This document shows, in pieces, positions 51,450 to 59,352 of a DNA stretch of 64,000 nucleotides. The notes beneath the pieces were generated by a model. The model had not been told where the DNA came from. It did not search any database and saw only the letters and a program-made list of their open reading frames with translations. The stretch covers positions 1,240,001 through 1,304,000 of the forward strand of contig OY764868.1 of the NCBI GenBank assembly GCA_963668545.1. Reading direction: 5' to 3'. The position numbers were made by a program, and so were the translations under genes. Positions within the stretch are counted from its first letter, which is position 1; each line of letters starts with the position of its first letter. The DNA is from G963662265 sp963668545 (GTDB taxonomy: Bacteria; Spirochaetota; Spirochaetia; CADAEX01).

Positions 51450-52860
51450 ATGAATGAGAAAATATCTGCAGGGATTTTGCATAGAGAAGAAAACACTGAC
51501 CTACTTAACTATGACAATATTTTAAAGAGCAAGGACAGGAGGGGAATTACTGTAATTAACAGCTACAACAAGTCAGACCTTGCTGTATCGAGTTCAACCG
51601 GGAATATCGAGATTGAAAGGCTTTACAGTCACCTGGGTCCTGTATTTATCAGGGAAACTGAAAATCAAGCAGAAATTGTAAGGAATGAGTATGAATACCA
51701 CTTCACAGGAGGGGTAGTAAAGAACTCACAAATTACAGGAAGTTCAGTTACCCATATCCTTGAATCAACCTATGATGACGGGGGGAATCAGACCTCTATT
51801 AAGGCAACAGGTTCCGGGAGTGGCGTAAATGCATGGAGTAAGACTCTTAATCTTGACAGTCAGTATCATTCATCTGCAGATGACTCAGATCCTTTTAATA
51901 AGACTGCAATTCTTGATGGTGCAGCAGCTAAGATTATAAATGAGTCAAGCTATGCAGGGGTCATGAGCAAAATTAAATACGGAACAACTACTGCAAGAGA
52001 TATAACATTTGGGTATGAGAATTTTATGAGAGTAAACTCTATGAAGAGTAATATTGTGAGTCCTGAAACTGAAGCCCCTCTCAACATAGACATAACAAGG
52101 GATTTTACTGGAAATATCCTGACCCGTGAAACTGACATTTATTCCTATGACGGGATGAACAGGCTCACCTCAGGTGAGGGAGAAGACTTTAAATATGATG
52201 AGATCTCAAATCTCCTTAACCGCGGAAACAAGAGCTATGAATATCAGTCATCAGGAGAGGGGACAAGTCAGATGAGGCTTAAATCATTTAAAGTAGGAAC
52301 TGCATCTCCATCAGTTTACACCTATGATAAGAATGGCAACCCGACTGTTGTAACTGGTAAGTTTAATTCTCTTATCTATGATGACTTTAACAGGTTAAGG
52401 GAAATCACCCGTTCTGACGGGAAGATTGATAAATATACCTACAATGCAGGTGGAATCAGGGTAAAGAAAGAAGAAGATACAGCTGGAAGCAATGTTGTAC
52501 TATACTCAATGTATGCAGGCAATAATCCTGTGATTGAGGAAAAGTATGATGGATCTACCATTAAAGAGACACGATTCAACATCATATCTGGAAGCAGTGT
52601 TGTTGGTCATATAAGAAAGGTTTACGGAGTAAGTGAGGATTTTGAGTACTTCTATAATGACAACCTTGGATCAAGAAGAATTGTTCTTGATGCTGCAGGA
52701 GTTGTAACTGATAAGTTTACATATTCTGCATATGGGGAAGTAACGCATGATTCTGGTTCAAATGATTACCTGGCATCCTTTACTGGCAAGGGATATGATG
52801 CAACAGGACTTCTTTACTTTAATGCACGTTACTATGATCCGGTAGTTGGGCGGTATATAA
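51450..52860 (+). pseudogene. Displaced Rhs cassette 3, first part (interrupted by IS3 element)
   Basis: This 470-codon part opens MNEKISAG, shares LHREENTD with cassette 2 and enters Rhs sequence at LNYDN. Positions 51743-52478 read the same as 46168-46903 of the full-length gene over 736 bp, after which the sequence follows cassette 2 (for example the segment encoding AGSNVVLYSMYAGNNPVIEEKYDG). It runs into the IS at the core VVGRYIT. The frame continues by chance to a stop at 52895 inside the IS. Joined to 54133-54639 and 55853-56073 it gives one 712-codon frame. There is no good ribosome-binding site. Confidence 0.85.
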
Positions 52861-52925
52861 CGGACTGCCCCACAAAAAGTGGACACCTTCTATAGTTAGA
52901 TTATAATGATAAGGGGAGTGTCTAA

Positions 52926-53234
52926 ATGGCAAGAAAAAAGGTACAGGCGTATACCGAAGAGTTTAGAAGAGAAGCTGTAAAACGATCAGAAAAAGAGGGG
53001 AGTTCTGCAGCAAAAGTAGCAGAAGAACTGGGGATAAGTGCCCAGCAAATTTATAACTGGAAGCGTCAATTTAACAGACTGAGTGAAAAGCAATTTAATT
53101 CTTTAAACGGTGTTGATTACTCAAAAAATGAAAGTGAAGAAGTAAGAAAACTACGAAGAGAAATTAAGCGTTTAAAGGATGAAAATGAATTCTTAAAAAA
53201 AGCTACTGCGTACTTTGCGAACGACCAGAAGTGA
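52926..53234 (+). CDS. IS3-family transposase OrfA (helix-turn-helix protein)
   Basis: The 102-residue protein has an N-terminal helix-turn-helix (TEEFRREAVKRSEKEGSSAAKVAEELGISAQQIYNWKR across residues 8-45 in pieces) and a C-terminal leucine-zipper-like helix (EVRKLRREIKRLKDENEFLKKA). AAGGGGAG lies before the ATG. AAAAAAAG at 53195-53202 is a typical slippery site for -1 frameshifting, and the OrfB frame is open from there, so an OrfAB fusion transposase is probably made. Confidence 0.9.
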   Translation: MARKKVQAYTEEFRREAVKRSEKEGSSAAKVAEELGISAQQIYNWKRQFNRLSEKQFNSLNGVDYSKNESEEVRKLRREIKRLKDENEFLKKATAYFANDQK

Positions 53235-54097
53235 AGTACGCAATAATTAATAAATATGAAGGTCAATTTGAGATTACTCTGATGTGCCGAGTTTTAGAAG
53301 TATCAAGATCAGGATATTACAAATGGAGAAGTAAAAAACCTGGGAAAAGACATCAATATAAAGCGAAGATCGAAGAATTGATTAAAAATACTTATGAAGA
53401 TTTTAAAGCTCGATATGGTTCAAGAAGAATTGCAGAAGAATTAAATTCATTGGGTTGGAAATGTTCAATAAACTTCATAGCTAAAATCATGCAGGAGAAC
53501 GATATAAAGGCCTTGAATGGAAAGGGCTTTAAATATAGCAGAAAAAGCCTGTCAATGAATAATGTATCAGATAACATTTTGTGGAGAGATTTTACAGCAA
53601 CGAATCCGAATAAAAAATGGACTACAGATATTACGTATATTTGGGTAAGAAACAAATGGATGTATTTGGCTACAGTTATGGATCTTTATTCGAGAAAAAT
53701 AGTTGGCTGGGCATTAGATACAAGCATGACGGAAAATCTTGTAATTGAAGCATTATCGATAGCATTTGGAAGAAGAGAATACTCTGAAGGTCTAATACTT
53801 CCTTCAGATAGAGGAGTTCAGTACCGAGCTCAGAAATATATAGATTTTGCACAATCAAAAGGTTGTCAGCTAAGTATGAGTAGAAGAGGAAACTGCTGGG
53901 ATAATGCCCCAATGGAATCATTTTTCAGCAGATTAAAAGTAGAATTAATTTATCCAAATAACTATCAGAGTGTAGAAGAATTAAAAGCTGGTGTTTTTGA
54001 ATACATCGAGATATTCTATAACAGGAAGAGAAAACATTCAGCAATTGGTTATTTAAGCCCTGCTGAATATGAAAAGCAAACAGCAATAGCTGCATAG
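53231..54097 (+). CDS. IS3-family transposase OrfB (DDE integrase core)
   Basis: The 288-residue protein has an HTH_21-like N-terminal part (KARYGSRRIAEELNSLGW near 58) and an integrase core with the DDE triad: Asp in TTDITYIWV near 140, Asp in PSDRGVQYRA near 198 and Glu in NAPMESFFSRLKVEL near 234. The frame begins at GTG in a 4-bp overlap with OrfA and is probably expressed mainly as the frameshift product. It is intact, so the element may be active. Confidence 0.92.
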   Translation: MKYAIINKYEGQFEITLMCRVLEVSRSGYYKWRSKKPGKRHQYKAKIEELIKNTYEDFKARYGSRRIAEELNSLGWKCSINFIAKIMQENDIKALNGKGFKYSRKSLSMNNVSDNILWRDFTATNPNKKWTTDITYIWVRNKWMYLATVMDLYSRKIVGWALDTSMTENLVIEALSIAFGRREYSEGLILPSDRGVQYRAQKYIDFAQSKGCQLSMSRRGNCWDNAPMESFFSRLKVELIYPNNYQSVEELKAGVFEYIEIFYNRKRKHSAIGYLSPAEYEKQTAIAA

Positions 54098-54128
54098 TTA
54101 GGTTGTCTACTTTTCATGGAGCACACCA

Positions 54129-54683
54129 ATAACAGAAGATCCTTCAATGGATGGGATAAACTGGTATGGCTATGTTGGGAATAATCCTTTAAATATGATT
54201 GATCCTACGGGTTTACGAGAAGCTGAACATGGGACAAAAAATGAGGATGAAGATCCCGGAAATGATGATTCTCCAAATGAAGGTCGAGATAAAGATGATG
54301 ATAGAAAAAAAACTTGGTTTGGACGCTTGGTTGATGGTTTTAATAAAGCGATGGAGACTGCAAATAAAAATTTTACAAAATCATTATTTGATAGAGGGTT
54401 CAGTATTCCTGACAGTTTACAAAAATATCTTCCTCTAGCGTTTAATCCTGAAGCAAAGAATCCTAAAGCTCAATATATTCCTTTGGGTGGTTTTACTGGA
54501 GCAGCAACTATTGGAGGCGGATATGAAGTTGGCTTTGTTTATGATTCAAAAGGAAATATGGGTCTTGCTTTAACTGGAGAAATTGGTATTGGTGTTTTAG
54601 CAGAAATAGATATACCTGCACTGTCATCATTTGTAAATATGTATTGGTACAGTATTCACCTGACACTCAGTCCCGAAAGATAG
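54129..54683 (+). pseudogene. Rhs cassette 3, second part (core, linker and start of tip 3)
   Basis: Beginning with the ATAA duplication, the frame reads ITEDPSMDGINWYGYVGNNP, the Rhs core, then the linker LREAEHGTK and the start of tip 3. The tip is related to tip 1 (GNMGLALTGEIGIGVLAEIDIPALS against GNRGLAITVSGGAGVIADIDIPGLS, in parts). Rhs sequence ends at 54639, where the IS481-like element begins; the remaining codons to 54683 are IS sequence. The continuation is at 55853. Confidence 0.82.
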
Positions 54684-55845
54684 TGTTTTTATTAAGCGGC
54701 ATCTCCGCTTTTTTTACTCTTTTTAATTCCGTCAAAGAAGGCCTGTTTAGGTGTTCTCCCCTTCATATTTCTTCCCTGATGAGCTCTTTTCTCATTGTAA
54801 TAAACTAGATATTTCTCAAGATCATCCTGCATTTCTGTTAAAGCTTCATAAAACTTTTCACGGCCCTTTATCCTGAAATGCTCATCCAGTAATGTCCGAT
54901 GCATTCTCTCAACAAACCCATTACTCTGTGGTCTTCTGACTTTTGTTGTTCGATGCTCTATTTCTTCAAGCTGTAAGAATAATTCAAACGGATGATGATC
55001 TTTTCTACCACAGTATTCCCGTCCATTGTCGGTTAATACAGTCTCGACTTTTATATTATTCTCTTCAAAAAATGGTAATACATCATTATTTAAAACATGT
55101 ACTGCTGTTACTGGAAGTTTATTTGTATAAAGCCTTCCCCATGAATATCTGCTATGACAATCGATTACAGTTTGAAGATATACTTTACCTACTCCCTTTA
55201 GCGTTCCAACAAGGAACGTATCTATTGATACCAAATCTCCTGTAAATCTTGTCTCTATATGCCTTTCTTTGAACTCTGGATCAAATCTTTCGAGCATTTT
55301 AACCTGGTCTTCAGTTAATTCTATTTTCTTTCCTCGACAGTATTCTTCCAACCTCATGAGTCTTTGATACTTGGTTTCAAGATTGTTCCGTTGCCAGACT
55401 CCTCTTACTCCACCAGAGCTAACCTGTATACTCATAAGACTCAACTGCTGAGAAACTCTAACGCATCCATGTGAAGGATTCTTTAAAGAATAATCCATGA
55501 TAGCTTTTTCAACTTCTTCTGAAACTCTGTTTGGATGTGGATTTTTTGCTCCAGGTAATTTATCAAGTAATCCTTGGGATCCGTATGTTTGATAATTACG
55601 CCTGATTTCATAAAACTGCTGTCTGGAATATCCCATGATTTTACATGCTTTACTTACATTTCCCATTTCTTCCGCAAGCTCCAGCATGTTCATCTTTCGT
55701 CTTGCTGCCTTTTGTGTTACATTTTTGTTTGTGACCATTGTGTCCTCCTGATATTAGTTTTTGTGGTTAAAAACATTATATCTTTCGGGTGACTGATGGT
55801 CACTATTTTTTTATGCAACTGTCAGGTGAATACCATCACTGTTCA
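54640..55845 (-). mobile_element. IS481-like insertion sequence, 1206 bp, in Rhs tip 3
   Basis: Both 26-bp ends start TG and share the perfect 14-bp block GTATTCACCTGACA in inverted orientation (54652-54665 and its complement near 55820-55833), with a further subterminal match around CCCGAAAGATA. GTAAATA is duplicated at 54633-54639 and 55846-55852. Taking the element out with one copy of the duplication restores the Rhs tip frame (codons V-N-K-S-L). It carries a single transposase gene on the minus strand. Confidence 0.88.
54692..55738 (-). CDS. IS481-family-like transposase
   Basis: The 348-residue single-frame transposase has an N-terminal helix-turn-helix (VSKACKIMGYSRQQFYEIRR near 28), a second HTH segment (AIMDYSLKNPSHGCVRVSQQL near 88) and an integrase core with Asp in GDLVSIDTF near 172, Asp in VLTDNGREYCG near 238 and Glu in NGFVERMHRTLLDEHF near 276. 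AGGAGG is 7 bp before the ATG. It is intact and transcribed against the Rhs direction. IS481 is preferred over IS3 because there is one frame rather than two. Confidence 0.9.
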   Translation of the reverse strand: MVTNKNVTQKAARRKMNMLELAEEMGNVSKACKIMGYSRQQFYEIRRNYQTYGSQGLLDKLPGAKNPHPNRVSEEVEKAIMDYSLKNPSHGCVRVSQQLSLMSIQVSSGGVRGVWQRNNLETKYQRLMRLEEYCRGKKIELTEDQVKMLERFDPEFKERHIETRFTGDLVSIDTFLVGTLKGVGKVYLQTVIDCHSRYSWGRLYTNKLPVTAVHVLNNDVLPFFEENNIKVETVLTDNGREYCGRKDHHPFELFLQLEEIEHRTTKVRRPQSNGFVERMHRTLLDEHFRIKGREKFYEALTEMQDDLEKYLVYYNEKRAHQGRNMKGRTPKQAFFDGIKKSKKSGDAA

Positions 55846-56073
55846 GTAAATAAATCACTGGATCAAATTTTAGATAAATATAATTCAATTACAACAATTA
55901 ACGGAGATATATATGATTTTAATAGGGTATTTAAAAATGCCAAAGGCGGTGTATTGTTTCAAGTTACAGACGATTTGAAGAATAGCAATGTAGAAAATAA
56001 GTGGAATTTTAATCTATCTGCAGGAGGCGGTGTTTTTTATGGAGGTACTGTTGTTATCCCTTATAAAATATAA
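55846..56073 (+). pseudogene. Rhs cassette 3, last part of tip 3
   Basis: After the second copy of GTAAATA, the frame reads VNKSLDQILDKYN and ends AGGGVFYGGTVVIPYKI at the stop 56071-56073. It matches the end of tip 1 (INGDIYDF against IDGNIYDF, AKGGV, LSAGGGVFYGGTVV against LSVGGGAFWGRTFV). The frame is open upstream to 55789 only through IS sequence. It completes tip 3 when joined to 54639. Confidence 0.82.
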
Positions 56074-56371
56074 TTAATTATCAGATTGATTAAAACTTTC
56101 AAATCAATAACCAAATGTTGAGCTTTACTCAGTGTTGAGTTAAAGCTCAACATTTATTGTAATAAATGAATATGGTAGAGATAAATAATCTTTCTATTAC
56201 TTAAAGATTATATCATTTCTTCATATTCAATACTATGCACAATTTTGATTACATATATAATGGAATGATAAAGAAAAACTTCTACCCTAACAGGAGGGGT
56301 GTGAAGCTGTGTACCTATTACTATATGTAATATCTATAATTTTTTACTAAAAAGGAAATTATGATGAAATT
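56074..56371. other. Non-coding gap with a long hairpin after cassette 3
   Basis: About 300 bp of AT-rich DNA without a credible gene. A perfect 15-bp inverted repeat, AAATGTTGAGCTTTA (56113-56127) and TAAAGCTCAACATTT (56141-56155), with a 13-base loop could end transcription in both directions, although no long U-tract follows. Nothing else was recognised. Confidence 0.6.
56113..56155. terminator. Long perfect hairpin, possible bidirectional terminator
   Basis: A 15-bp perfect stem with a 13-base loop, 40 bp after the end of Rhs tip 3. The loop itself contains GTGTTGAG, a partial repeat of the stem. A U-rich but broken tract (ATTTATTGT) follows. Confidence 0.5.
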
Positions 56372-56827
56372 ATGATGAAATTATATTTACTAAAGTTTTT
56401 GATCTTTATTTATGAAAAAAAGAAATTTTTAATATTATTTAATATTTTATATATTGTCGTTATGTTATTGTTAGAAATATTTCTATATGACAATATTTAC
56501 GCCATATTATTTTTTACTATTTATTATCTAATTGGCATTGTAATATCATATTTTCTTCGTCTACAAATGATAGTTATTGATTTTGTAGCTTCATTAAATA
56601 AAAGTATTAAAATTAAGGAGTATAAAGTTAATTGGATACCTGGATGTTATTTTTCAATAATATATATACTGATTTCAATATTTCTAATAGTTTTGAATAT
56701 TATTACTTTATCAAGAATACCTATTATATTAATTCCTTCAATTTTTCTTCCTGTAATGACGATTTATAGTTTTCCTAAAACGGCTTTAAAGCAGTTACAG
56801 GATAGATATACAGAAACTCGGAACTGA
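56372..56827 (+). CDS. Multi-helix membrane protein, candidate immunity protein for Rhs tip 3
   Basis: The 151-residue product has helices at about residues 16-36, 40-65, 95-120 and 125-138 and is very AT-rich in coding sequence. It follows cassette 3 as the other membrane genes follow cassettes 1 and 2. The ribosome-binding AAGGAAA is followed by a tandem 11-bp duplication (ATGATGAAATT at 56361 and 56372), so the first ATG leads only to a four-codon frame whose TGA overlaps the ATG used here. That could give translational coupling or reduced expression. No family match was recognised. Confidence 0.65.
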   Translation: MMKLYLLKFLIFIYEKKKFLILFNILYIVVMLLLEIFLYDNIYAILFFTIYYLIGIVISYFLRLQMIVIDFVASLNKSIKIKEYKVNWIPGCYFSIIYILISIFLIVLNIITLSRIPIILIPSIFLPVMTIYSFPKTALKQLQDRYTETRN

Positions 56828-56998
56828 TAATTTTTATAGATATGATCATAAGTGTCCAAAACAATCATAACAGCTCCAGTTGAAGATTGAAATTCTTTTT
56901 TTGAATTGTCCTCGATGGAGGCTTATTCAGGATTGTCCAGAGATCTTTTCTTGCAGTTAGAATTGATGGTAGCAATTTCATCAAAGAATAATGAGTCC

Positions 56999-58142
56999 CG
57001 TACCGTTGCAAAAGTCGTCCGTGGAGGTAAATAATGGATTTTTCGCTTTTTGCTCCATGTGTCGATGATATTATATGTTTAAATTTTGTTGTTGTTTGCT
57101 AAAAACATTATTATTTAGTGCTTTTCGTAGTAGAAGATCATTAATTGTAATAATCCTGTCACTTAAGAAAGAAAATGAGATATTGAAAAGACATCTGAAC
57201 CATTCAGGAAAGAATGTACAAACAAATCAGAGTGAGCGATTTATTATTTCAATCCTATCAACTCTTTCAGATCTTGTAGGAAGATATATCTGTTTTGTAA
57301 CACCGGAAACACTCTTGAAATGGCAAAGATATTTTATCAGAAAACACTGGACTTATAAAAATACAAAAACAGGTAGACCTGCAATAACCATTAAAATTAA
57401 ACAAATAATTTTGAAGATGAAGAATGATAACATTCTCTGGGGATCTAGAAGAATAGCTGGTGAATTACAGAAAATAGGAATAGATCTTCATCATACAACT
57501 GTACATCGAATAATTCAGACATTCCGAAAAAATGGCCAAGTCAAATCCACAGGAAGCTGGAATAAATTCCTGATAGCACACTGGAATTCATTATTTGCAA
57601 CAGATTTTTTTACTGTAGATACACTTTTTGGTAAAAGAATGTATGTTTTATTCATAATACAACTGAAATCTCGAAAACTAGTACATTGGAGAATGACAGA
57701 ATATCCAACTCGGGAGTTTGTCCGGCAGCAATTAATCGAACTTGAAAATGATCAAAATTATGAGAATATGTATTTGATTCATGATAACGGATCTCAGTTC
57801 ACTACCATTGATTATAATGACTATGGAATAAAAGGAGTACGAACAGGAATAAGATCTCCGAATATGAATGCATATGCTGAAAGATTTGTAAGATCGATTC
57901 GACAGGAGGTACTTGATCATTTTATTCTGTTTTCTTCGAAACAGGTAAAAAAGATTGTGAATGAATACGTTAACTACTATAATAAATACAGACATCATCA
58001 AGGAATTGATGATATTCCAGAGAAGTATATAAATACAAACAGTGGTAGGGTGGTGTGTGACGATGTTTTATTTGGATTACATCATCATTATTACAGAAGT
58101 TCTGCATAAAATACAGGCACGGATGACTTTTGTAACGGTACG
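56999..58142 (+). mobile_element. Insertion sequence with integrase-core transposase, 1144 bp, truncating Rhs cassette 4
   Basis: Inverted ends are CGTACCGTTGCAAAAGTC-GTCCGTG on the left (56999-57023) and, at the right, the complement CGTACCGTTACAAAAGTC-ATCCGTG (58118-58142), 23 of 25 matching. The right end abuts Rhs sequence at the GGTGGAATCAG point. The left flank is not Rhs-like, and no target duplication was seen, so the insertion was followed by deletion or rearrangement of the 5' half of cassette 4. Confidence 0.82.
57075..58109 (+). CDS. Integrase-core (DDE) transposase
   Basis: The 344-residue protein has a helical N terminus with FRSRRSLIVIILSLKKEN, a typical opening of the single-frame integrase-core transposases. 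It continues with a helix-turn-helix (ILWGSRRIAGELQKIGIDLHHTTVHRI, in parts near 120-145) and the DDE core: Asp in ATDFFTVDT near 175, Asp in LIHDNGSQF near 238 and Glu in NAYAERFVRSIRQEVLDH near 277. The start is taken at the ATG 57075 but no ribosome-binding site is clear. I place it near the IS481/IS3 supergroup without a firm family name. Confidence 0.85.
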   Translation: MFKFCCCLLKTLLFSAFRSRRSLIVIILSLKKENEILKRHLNHSGKNVQTNQSERFIISILSTLSDLVGRYICFVTPETLLKWQRYFIRKHWTYKNTKTGRPAITIKIKQIILKMKNDNILWGSRRIAGELQKIGIDLHHTTVHRIIQTFRKNGQVKSTGSWNKFLIAHWNSLFATDFFTVDTLFGKRMYVLFIIQLKSRKLVHWRMTEYPTREFVRQQLIELENDQNYENMYLIHDNGSQFTTIDYNDYGIKGVRTGIRSPNMNAYAERFVRSIRQEVLDHFILFSSKQVKKIVNEYVNYYNKYRHHQGIDDIPEKYINTNSGRVVCDDVLFGLHHHYYRSSA

Positions 58143-59283
58143 AGGTGGAATCAGAGTGAAGAAAGAAGAAGATACAGCGGGGAGCAATGTTGTGCTATAC
58201 TCAATGTATGCTGGCAACAATCCTGTGATTGAGGAGAAGTATGATGGGGCTACCCTTATTGAAACCCGGTTTAACATTATCTCAGGCAGCAGTGTGCTTG
58301 GGCATATAAGAAAGGTATACGGGGCAGGTGAGGACTATGAGTACTTCTTCAACGACAACCTTGGATCAAGGAGAGTTGTTCTTGATTCTTCCGGCGCTGT
58401 GACTGATAGGTTCACATACTCAGCCTACGGAGAGGTTACGCATGTTTCCGGCACTAACGGAGAGCTCGCATCCTTTACCGGTAAGGGATATGATGGTACA
58501 GGACTACTTTACTTCAATGCAAGGTATTATGACCCTGAAGTAGGACGGTTCATAACAGAAGATCCCTCGAAAGATGGAATCAGTTGGTATGGGTATGTAA
58601 ACAATAATCCTATTAATTTTATAGATCAGACCGGAAGGTATTTAATGGAAAATACAACAAATAACCTGATGCAAAATAAAGAATGGTATGGAAATAAAAT
58701 TGGAGAGAGTTCTACAATAATTGGAGAAGAGGGGTGTACTGTTACAGCTTTGAGTAATTCAGTATCAGATATTACTGGAGATAAGATAACTCCGGATATT
58801 ATAGCTGCAGATAAAAATTTATTTTCAGGGGATCTTGCTAAAATTGATAATGTTGCATCTAAATATGGATTGAATTATGAATTTACAGAAACTGATATGA
58901 TTGAAAAACTGGAAAGTTGGGGAAAAGATTTATTGGAAGATTATTCAGCTTTTGCAAAAGTTGAAATTGGAAAATATTCACATTGGGTTGGTGTGGACGG
59001 AGTTAAAACAATTGGTGGAAGTAAATATGTAAGAGTTAATCCCACATCCATAAATGATTTACCTGGTATCAATGGTTTTAACTCATTAAGGAAATCGTGG
59101 AAAATTGGGCCAAATGGTGAAATATATATTCCAGCGGGGGATGTGAGGAAGGTCGGTAGCTTCTCAGATCCGAGAAGTATGAAAGAAAAATTCCTAGATC
59201 GATATTTGGAAAAAAAGCGAGAAGAGAATGCTAAAAATAGTAACAAAAATAATAACGAAGAGGATTATGATGATTATCGTTGA
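58143..59283 (+). pseudogene. Rhs cassette 4, 5'-truncated, with cysteine-peptidase-like tip
   Basis: The Rhs part begins abruptly at GGIRVKKEEDTAG, directly after the IS end, and reaches the core DPEVGRFITEDPSKDGIS. The linker is different from the other copies (DQTGRYLMENTTN). The tip (about 200 residues) contains EEGCTVTALSN, KYSHWVGVDG and a later VNPTS, the order Cys - His - Asn/Asp of C39-like papain-fold peptidases, then a Lys/Asn-rich end. The open frame starts in the IS at 58042 and has no start of its own, so this is a tip donor or remnant. The Rhs part is divergent from the others at the DNA level. Confidence 0.82.
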
Positions 59284-59352
59284 AATTTCTTTAAAAACTA
59301 ATATTTTATTAAACTGTTTTAAAGAAATTGATATTAAAATTGGTGAGGAGTT

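Larger units (their letters stand above)
52861..54128 (+). mobile_element. IS3-family insertion sequence, 1268 bp, in Rhs cassette 3
   Basis: The ends are imperfect inverted repeats of about 26 bp: the left end contains CTGCCCCACAAAAAGTGGAC, and the right end complement contains GTGCTCCATGAAAAGTAGAC. ATAA is duplicated at 52857-52860 and 54129-54132 (ATAAC if the end is set one base later). Removing the element and one copy of the duplication restores the Rhs frame exactly. Two overlapping genes with an A7G slippage site are typical of the family. Confidence 0.9.

Noticed and set aside
46375..52138. Same 62-codon minus-strand frame repeated in three Rhs copies
   Set aside because: Its repetition only reflects duplication of the plus-strand Rhs sequence; the composition is not protein-like.
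54147..54683. An independent 178-residue gene after the IS3 element
   Set aside because: It begins in the middle of the Rhs core and its 3' end is IS481 sequence; it is the second part of cassette 3.
58042..59283. A 413-residue fusion gene starting in the IS
   Set aside because: The first 34 codons are IS end sequence without a ribosome-binding site; the Rhs part starts at 58143 as a truncated cassette.
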